64,000 nt of DNA from Parapristionchus giblindavisi (taxonomy: Eukaryota; Nematoda; Chromadorea; Rhabditida; Diplogasteridae): contig CALSFV010000005.1 in assembly GCA_943737045.1 (NCBI GenBank), forward strand, positions 496,001 through 560,000. Direction: 5' to 3'. Shown here piece after piece: positions 63,113 through 64,000 of this stretch. The notes under the pieces were generated by a model. It saw only the letters and a list, made by a program, of their open reading frames with translations, was not told the DNA's origin and searched no databases. Within the stretch, counting starts at the first letter, position 1. Each line of letters begins with the position of its first letter. The position numbers and the translations under genes were made by a program.

Positions 63113-64000
63113 TTAAATAGATGATTACAATAGCAACGTGTGCCCGCTCAAAATATAAACGAACTGATAATCTTTGATTCAATGAGTCCACGAGTCAGAA
63201 TTACAGCGGGAATTCATTTTCGCTGTTTAGTTATTTTGGATTTTTTTGAATCTTTATTAATAGGATATTTATTGACATAAACTTGAATTTTGATCTTCTA
63301 AATTCATATTATAAGTACATTTATTATTTTGAAAGTAAATCTCCCTCGCATCTGGAAACAAATTTTAAAATCTCACGCACATTCTTCGATCAAATGTGAT
63401 TTATTAACACGATAGTTTTAGATCCGCTAATTTCACCAAGCTTGAATATTTTATTACAAAATAATATCATAATAGTGCCTCATATGTTCTTTGGTCATAA
63501 AGATTCACATCCTGTCAATCGAGAATAATGATAGGAAATAAAAGACATTGAATGAAACTTTTCTAATATCGCTGATCACAGGATAAGAACTCTTTGTTCT
63601 CTAAACTGAGACTCATAAGACGAGCTCATATATGCGTTCCCAATCAAGGACTCTCGTCATTTTTCAGGGCGCTGCTTTTGCTATCATCGTTTGATGACGA
63701 TATATCAAAGATATTTGATAGCCACTAGTTTCCCAATCATGCCATCATATTTCAATTTGCGTATTGGTTTCTTGGTTTTCAGAATGAAACTTAGCATGGA
63801 CTACAACGTATTCTTGATAGGATTTTATAATACTACACGTAGATATGGCGATCATAATGTGGGATTATGCTCCTGGTGAAATGAGAAAATGGCAAGATGT
63901 GTTAGTTAGAAAAGTATGTCTAGAAAATATTTTGATATTCGAATGCAAACATGTGTCATGATGCAACATGTACCAGGCACGAAAAGAGATTATCCATAGT

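Larger units (their letters stand above)
60186..64000. other. Loop region, unit D (runs off the window)
   Basis: A diverged version of the loop. It holds the possible exons at 60926 and 62009 and the TTAA element at 62515-63112, and has lost about 110 bases near 60836. From 63113 on it aligns closely again with 10215 onward in unit A. Confidence 0.5.

Overview
The window looks like nuclear DNA from a nematode. It is AT-rich. The coding exons I can chain are joined by introns with GT..AG ends, and several acceptors are U-rich and end in TTTCAG or TTTTAG. It also carries 3' fragments of nematode-style non-LTR retrotransposons and many short inverted-repeat transposons flanked by TA or TTAA. There are no bacterial operons, rRNA genes or CRISPR arrays. 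The species is not identifiable from the sequence alone.

The window is a tandem array of four copies of one unit of about 16.4-19.4 kb, named here by the cyclic junction GTATACATC. Unit A starts at about 825, B at 20184, C at 36584 and D at 53866; D runs off the right edge. Unit A is also preceded, at 1-824, by the right arm of a foldback transposon. A complete copy of that element (18336-20183) separates A from B. The B/C and C/D junctions are empty sites.

Each unit carries, in order: (1) the N-terminal part of a minus-strand zinc-finger gene; (2) a large inverted repeat with arms of about 2.2-2.4 kb around a loop of about 5 kb; (3) a decayed RTE-like fragment and old repeats; and (4) the last four exons (E8-E11) of the zinc-finger gene belonging to the next unit to the right. 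The gene therefore spans the unit boundary. I chained 11 exons that give an in-frame protein of about 472 residues, with C2H2/C2HC-type fingers split by introns. Copies B and D are open. Copies A and C are broken in exon 4 by the same antisense CR1-like reverse transcriptase insertion. Each inverted-repeat arm holds one 66-67 codon intronless gene that starts MAFVAGEVVYSEEF, behind a TATA box and a cluster of three GGGCGGAGT sites. The two copies in a unit point away from each other.

The array records recent mobile-element and recombination history. Unit C matches D for its first ~300 bases, then A for ~9 kb, then B for ~7.7 kb, which implies recent unequal exchange or conversion, or a mis-assembly. 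Elements private to single units, with readable empty sites in the others, include a 466-bp TA-flanked element in B, and a 312-bp and a 598-bp TTAA-flanked element and a 570-bp TA-flanked element in D. A 113-bp TTAA element is shared by A, B and C and absent from D.

Exon chains were assigned by eye from splice sites and frame. They have not been checked against transcripts, and I do not recognise the family of either main gene.
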